Position numbers and translations under genes: made by a program. From positions 806,001 to 870,000 of the forward strand of contig NZ_VCEJ01000005.1 of the NCBI RefSeq assembly GCF_005860805.1: a stretch of DNA of 64,000 nucleotides, read 5' to 3'. Source of the stretch: Dyadobacter luticola (lineage in GTDB: Bacteria; Bacteroidota; Bacteroidia; Cytophagales; Spirosomataceae). Below the pieces are notes generated by a model. That model had not been told where the DNA came from, did no database searches, and saw only the letters and a list, made by a program, of their open reading frames with translations. Below are positions 60,797 to 64,000 of the stretch, one piece after another. How positions within the stretch are numbered: the first letter of the stretch is position 1; each line of letters begins with the position of its first letter.

Positions 60797-61659
60797 GCAC
60801 TCTCTACGTGAAAATTAAAATTTTACTCAACATCTTTCTGGCTATTTTTCTGCTCACGGGCTGCAATGCCACGGAGAAGAAAGACACTGTAAACCAGGAG
60901 TATGACCTGGAAAAGCCTGAGAAATTCAACATGCCCGAAAGTCTGTTCGAGATTTCGGGCATTACTTTTAACCAGGGAAAAAATGATACCGTGTATGCCA
61001 TCGAAGATGAGGACGGAAAATTGTTCCGCCTGGCCTGGCATGTGATCAAGCAGTATCATACCAAGTTTTCAAAAAAAGGCGATTATGAAGACCTCTGCAT
61101 TGTGCGGGACAAAGTATATGTCCTCAAAAGCAACGGGGTGATCTTTACATTCCCGCTTTCTGAGGCGGTTTTTGAGGAAGCCGAGAATGTCATCGAGCTT
61201 AAAAAATGGCTCCCGAAAGGTGAGTATGAAGGCATGTACGGCGAGGAAGCCACCGGCGATTTATATGTGCTCTGTAAAAATTGCCCCTCCGACGATTCCA
61301 AAAAAAGTGTAACCGGCTATGTGCTCAATCCCTCCGATACGACCAAAGCTGTCAGCACATTTGCGATTGATGTGGATGAGATCAAAGCGATTACCGGAAA
61401 AGTTTCACGCGGTTTTCGTCCGTCGGGAATTGCCAAAAATCCTTTGACCGGTGAGTGGTATATGATTTCGGCGGTCAACAAGCTGCTGATTGTCACGGAC
61501 AAAAACTGGAAGGTAAAAAGTGCATTTACGCTCAACGGAAACCTGTTTATCCAGCCCGAAGGAATCGCATTCGACAAGGAGGGAAGCCTGTACATTTCCA
61601 GCGAGGGCGACGACCTTTTCGCCGGAAACATTCTGAAATTTAAAAGGTTACGCCGTTGA
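60793..61659 (+). CDS. SdiA-regulated-type lipoprotein
   Basis: 288-residue predicted lipoprotein; lipobox LLTGCNA with Cys at about residue 24. The body is a beta-propeller-like SdiA-regulated domain: LFEISGITFNQGKNDTVYAI (about 50-69), KGDYEDLCIVRDKVYVL (about 95-111), RPSGIAKNPLTGEWYMISA (about 211-229) and QPEGIAFDKEGSLYISSEGD (about 255-274). Start: TTG at 60793 overlapping the previous stop (TTGA), or GTG at 60808; no ATG nearby. Related proteins include phytase-like and phosphate-binding types; function unproven. Confidence 0.8.
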   Translation: MSTLYVKIKILLNIFLAIFLLTGCNATEKKDTVNQEYDLEKPEKFNMPESLFEISGITFNQGKNDTVYAIEDEDGKLFRLAWHVIKQYHTKFSKKGDYEDLCIVRDKVYVLKSNGVIFTFPLSEAVFEEAENVIELKKWLPKGEYEGMYGEEATGDLYVLCKNCPSDDSKKSVTGYVLNPSDTTKAVSTFAIDVDEIKAITGKVSRGFRPSGIAKNPLTGEWYMISAVNKLLIVTDKNWKVKSAFTLNGNLFIQPEGIAFDKEGSLYISSEGDDLFAGNILKFKRLRR

Positions 61660-61682
61660 TTTTGGGCTAACATTAAGAAAAT

Positions 61683-64000
61683 ATGCTTGCACGTTTACGA
61701 TTCCTGTTTATTGGGCTGCTGATCATCGGGATGTCTGCCTGCGCCAGCTACAAAACGCAGTATTCCAAAGATGGTGTCCAGTGGAATGCCGCTGCTCCCG
61801 ACCCGAAGCTGGAAATCAAACATACCATGTACCTCATCGGCGATGCCGGAAATGATTCTCCCGAACACCGCGCCCCGGTACTCGAATACCTTAAAACGAA
61901 ACTCGCGACCGAATCGAAAAACAGTTCGGCGATATTCCTCGGAGACAACATTTACGAATATGGCATGCCGCCATCGGAAGACTCGACGGACAGGGGCGTA
62001 GCCGAGTACCGCATTAATTCCCAGCTCGAAACGCTGGACGAGTTCAAAGGCCGTCCGGTTTTTGTGCCGGGTAACCACGACTGGCGCGGCTGGGGTGTGA
62101 AAGGTTTGAAGAGGCAGGAAAAATACATTAATAAGTATCTCAACGAGCGCCGCGGCAAACAGGATAAAGATGACTGGGAAAACTATTTTCTCCCGCCCGA
62201 CGGCTGCTCCGGCCCCGAAGTGTTGGAGCTGAATGATAATGTGGTGGTGATCGTGGTAGATTCGCAATGGTGGCTGACAGATTGGGACCGGGATGCGCGG
62301 ATCAATGATGGCTGCGAGATCAAAAACCGTGACCAGTTCAAGTTCGTCTTTGAGAATGTCGTCAGGAAGTACCGCAACAAAAATGTGGTGATTGCCATGC
62401 ACCACCCGCCTTATACTTACGGGCCGCACGGCGGGCGGTTTACCTGGAAGCAGCATTTGTTTCCTCTGACAGAAATCAACCCGAAATTATACATTCCGCT
62501 GCCGGTGATCGGAAGCCTGAGCGCCTTGTTCCGCGGGACGCTTGGCTCGCGGCAGGATGTGGCCAATAAACATTATAAAGACCTGAAAGCCGGATTGCTC
62601 GCCGGCGCGAAAAAGAACGGTAAATTCATTTTCGCCAGCGGGCATGAGCATGCCCTGGAATTTATCGAGAATGATGGACAGGAATACATTGTGAGCGGCA
62701 GCGGCTCCAAAAACAGTCCGGTCGGTTTAGGAAAAGGGTCGCTTTATGCCTCTTCCACACTCGGTTTTTCAACATTAAGTTTCTACGAAGGCGGCGAAAC
62801 CTGGGTGCAATACTGGCAGGTAAGTCCCGACGGGAAGAATGCGACCCTCAGTTTTCAAAAGAAAATCAAAGACCAGCAGCTTCCTGAAATCCCCGATTCA
62901 ACTTCTTTTACAGAATACAACGCCCACGCCGACTCAGCCAGCCGGTTTGTGACGAGTAATGTGGTGAAGCCAATCGGCGGGCTGCATAAATTTTTGTTTG
63001 GTGAACATCACCGGCCGCTCTATCTTCAAAAATATCCTTTCCCGGTGCTCGACATGGCGACTTACCGCGGCGGCGTGGTGCCGGTGAAGCAGGGTGGGGG
63101 TAACCAGACCAACTCGCTGCGCCTCCGCGGAAATGATGGCAGGGAATATGCACTGCGCGGCCTGACCAAGGATGTGAGCCGGTTTTTGCCATTTCCGTTT
63201 AATCAAATGGTGGCCGCTAAATACCTGGTGGAGGATAACTTTCTTTCTACCAATCCTTTCGCCCCGCTTTCCATGCCGACGCTGGCTGATGCGGTGAAAG
63301 TGTACCATACCAATCCGAAACTCTATTACGTGCCTGCCCAGCCGGGACTTGCCACTTATAATGCCCTTTTTGGCGGGACGATGAACCTCCTGGAAGAGCG
63401 GCCCGATGGAAAAAAATGGAAGCAGGCTGATTTCTTTGGAAACCCTGATAAAATCGTCAGTACGCCCGAGCTGGTGGAAGATATGCTCGAAAGCAGTAAG
63501 CACCGCATTGACGAAGACTGGGCGCTGCGCACGCGACTGTTCGATTTTCTGATCGGCGACTGGGACCGCCATGACGACCAGTGGGCGTGGAGCTCGGTAA
63601 AGCAAAAAGACGGGAGCATTCTCTACCGCCCGATCCCCCGCGACCGTGACCAGGCTTTTTCAAAATATGACGGCCTGGTAACCGGCATTGCCAGACTTAC
63701 CCTGCCATTTTTACGCCAGCTGCAATCCTTTAATCCTGAAATTCAAAGCATTAAGTGGACGACATGGAGCGCACGACTTTATGACCGCACTTTCCTGAAT
63801 GCCCTGAGTTGGGAGCAGTGGGAGGCGCAGGTGAAAATGATCCAGCAAAACCTGACGGATGATATTATTGTCAAATCATTCAACGGCTGGCCGGATAAGG
63901 CGCGGGAAATGGCTGCGCCGGCATTGATCGCCGGCATCAAATCGCGGCGGGATAACCTGATGAAAATAGCGCGGGCACATTACGAATTCCTCAGTCAGTC
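61683..64000 (+). CDS. Large metallophosphoesterase lipoprotein, 3' end cut by the window
   Basis: The first 772 codons are present and no stop occurs, so the gene continues past the window. Lipobox-like Cys at about residue 20 (IGMSACAS). Calcineurin-type phosphoesterase motifs: LIGDAGND (about 50), GDNIYEYG (about 87), PGNHDW (about 127), HHPPYTYG (about 239) and GHEH (about 319). After the phosphatase (about 40-370) lies a second region containing FLIGDWDRHDDQW (about 620-632) and PRDRDQAF (about 650). In relatives that I recall, a beta-barrel follows. Substrate unknown; envelope location inferred. Confidence 0.85.
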   Translation, partial: MLARLRFLFIGLLIIGMSACASYKTQYSKDGVQWNAAAPDPKLEIKHTMYLIGDAGNDSPEHRAPVLEYLKTKLATESKNSSAIFLGDNIYEYGMPPSEDSTDRGVAEYRINSQLETLDEFKGRPVFVPGNHDWRGWGVKGLKRQEKYINKYLNERRGKQDKDDWENYFLPPDGCSGPEVLELNDNVVVIVVDSQWWLTDWDRDARINDGCEIKNRDQFKFVFENVVRKYRNKNVVIAMHHPPYTYGPHGGRFTWKQHLFPLTEINPKLYIPLPVIGSLSALFRGTLGSRQDVANKHYKDLKAGLLAGAKKNGKFIFASGHEHALEFIENDGQEYIVSGSGSKNSPVGLGKGSLYASSTLGFSTLSFYEGGETWVQYWQVSPDGKNATLSFQKKIKDQQLPEIPDSTSFTEYNAHADSASRFVTSNVVKPIGGLHKFLFGEHHRPLYLQKYPFPVLDMATYRGGVVPVKQGGGNQTNSLRLRGNDGREYALRGLTKDVSRFLPFPFNQMVAAKYLVEDNFLSTNPFAPLSMPTLADAVKVYHTNPKLYYVPAQPGLATYNALFGGTMNLLEERPDGKKWKQADFFGNPDKIVSTPELVEDMLESSKHRIDEDWALRTRLFDFLIGDWDRHDDQWAWSSVKQKDGSILYRPIPRDRDQAFSKYDGLVTGIARLTLPFLRQLQSFNPEIQSIKWTTWSARLYDRTFLNALSWEQWEAQVKMIQQNLTDDIIVKSFNGWPDKAREMAAPALIAGIKSRRDNLMKIARAHYEFLSQ

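Noticed and set aside
1..64000. tRNA genes, insertion sequences, prophage and CRISPR arrays.
   Set aside because: None recognised by eye; a covariance-model and repeat search would be needed to exclude small or degenerate cases.

Overview
The window looks like the chromosome of a Bacteroidota bacterium, most likely order Cytophagales (Dyadobacter/Spirosoma-like; the genus is a guess from protein style only). Reasons: a SusC-type TonB receptor with an STN domain next to an ECF sigma factor and a FecR anti-sigma factor, many Bacteroidota-typical families (DUF4974, DUF4403, DUF2279, DUF2027-Smr, DUF4833, DUF5686), TAnnTTTG promoter boxes, few Shine-Dalgarno sites, and a sphingolipid operon. I saw no insertion sequence, prophage, CRISPR array or tRNA gene.

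Region 1 (1-8.5 kb) is a glycan-use locus. A truncated SusC-like receptor, FecR and ECF sigma factor on the minus strand lie beside a GH76 mannanase-like protein, two GH29 alpha-L-fucosidases and a Tat-exported glycosylasparaginase. That set fits breakdown of fucosylated, Asn-linked glycans. A small HTH/RelE-type toxin-antitoxin pair sits between the two fucosidases.

Region 2 (8.7-41.1 kb) is mostly housekeeping: a glycosyltransferase-like protein with an ABC pair, two SDR reductases (one FabG), a VWA membrane protein, DUF2279, a Smr protein, a DUF4403 lipoprotein, the RNase P RNA gene rnpB, an OmpA-family protein, rpsP-rimM-trmD, a GNAT protein, an RluD-type pseudouridine synthase, an ACC deaminase-like PLP enzyme, a KefB-type antiporter, an isolated sufB, hldD diverging from queD-lpxB, a Uma2 protein, an amidotransferase-like lipoprotein, a Tat-type exported protein, a polytopic membrane protein, an amidase, a 61-residue membrane protein with its own promoter and terminator, apbE and a TetR regulator.

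Region 3 (41.7-55.7 kb) is the most interesting part: fourteen same-strand, closely packed genes. It begins with a ceramide module (serine palmitoyltransferase, a GNAT-fold N-acyltransferase matching the bacterial ceramide synthase concept, an NAD-dependent reductase). It continues with a DUF5686 outer-membrane protein, a sugar-nucleotidyltransferase-like enzyme, an ATP-grasp enzyme, a CDP-alcohol phosphatidyltransferase, a flippase-like membrane protein, a HAD protein, a PfkB kinase, DUF4833, a fatty acid hydroxylase, a CmoA-like carboxy-SAM synthase and an ICMT/PEMT-type membrane methyltransferase. I infer a pathway making a hydroxylated, head-grouped sphingolipid, with the head group activated as a CDP-polyol (inositol is the leading guess) and perhaps decorated using carboxy-SAM. 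The TetR gene upstream, similar AT-rich operator-like repeats on both sides of it, and alternative hairpins in the leader suggest dedicated control.

Region 4 (55.8-64 kb) continues on the same strand with a type II NADH dehydrogenase, a GAF-like protein, an HD phosphohydrolase fused to a Pycsar-effector-like membrane module, an SdiA-regulated-type lipoprotein, and the start of a large metallophosphoesterase lipoprotein cut by the window edge.
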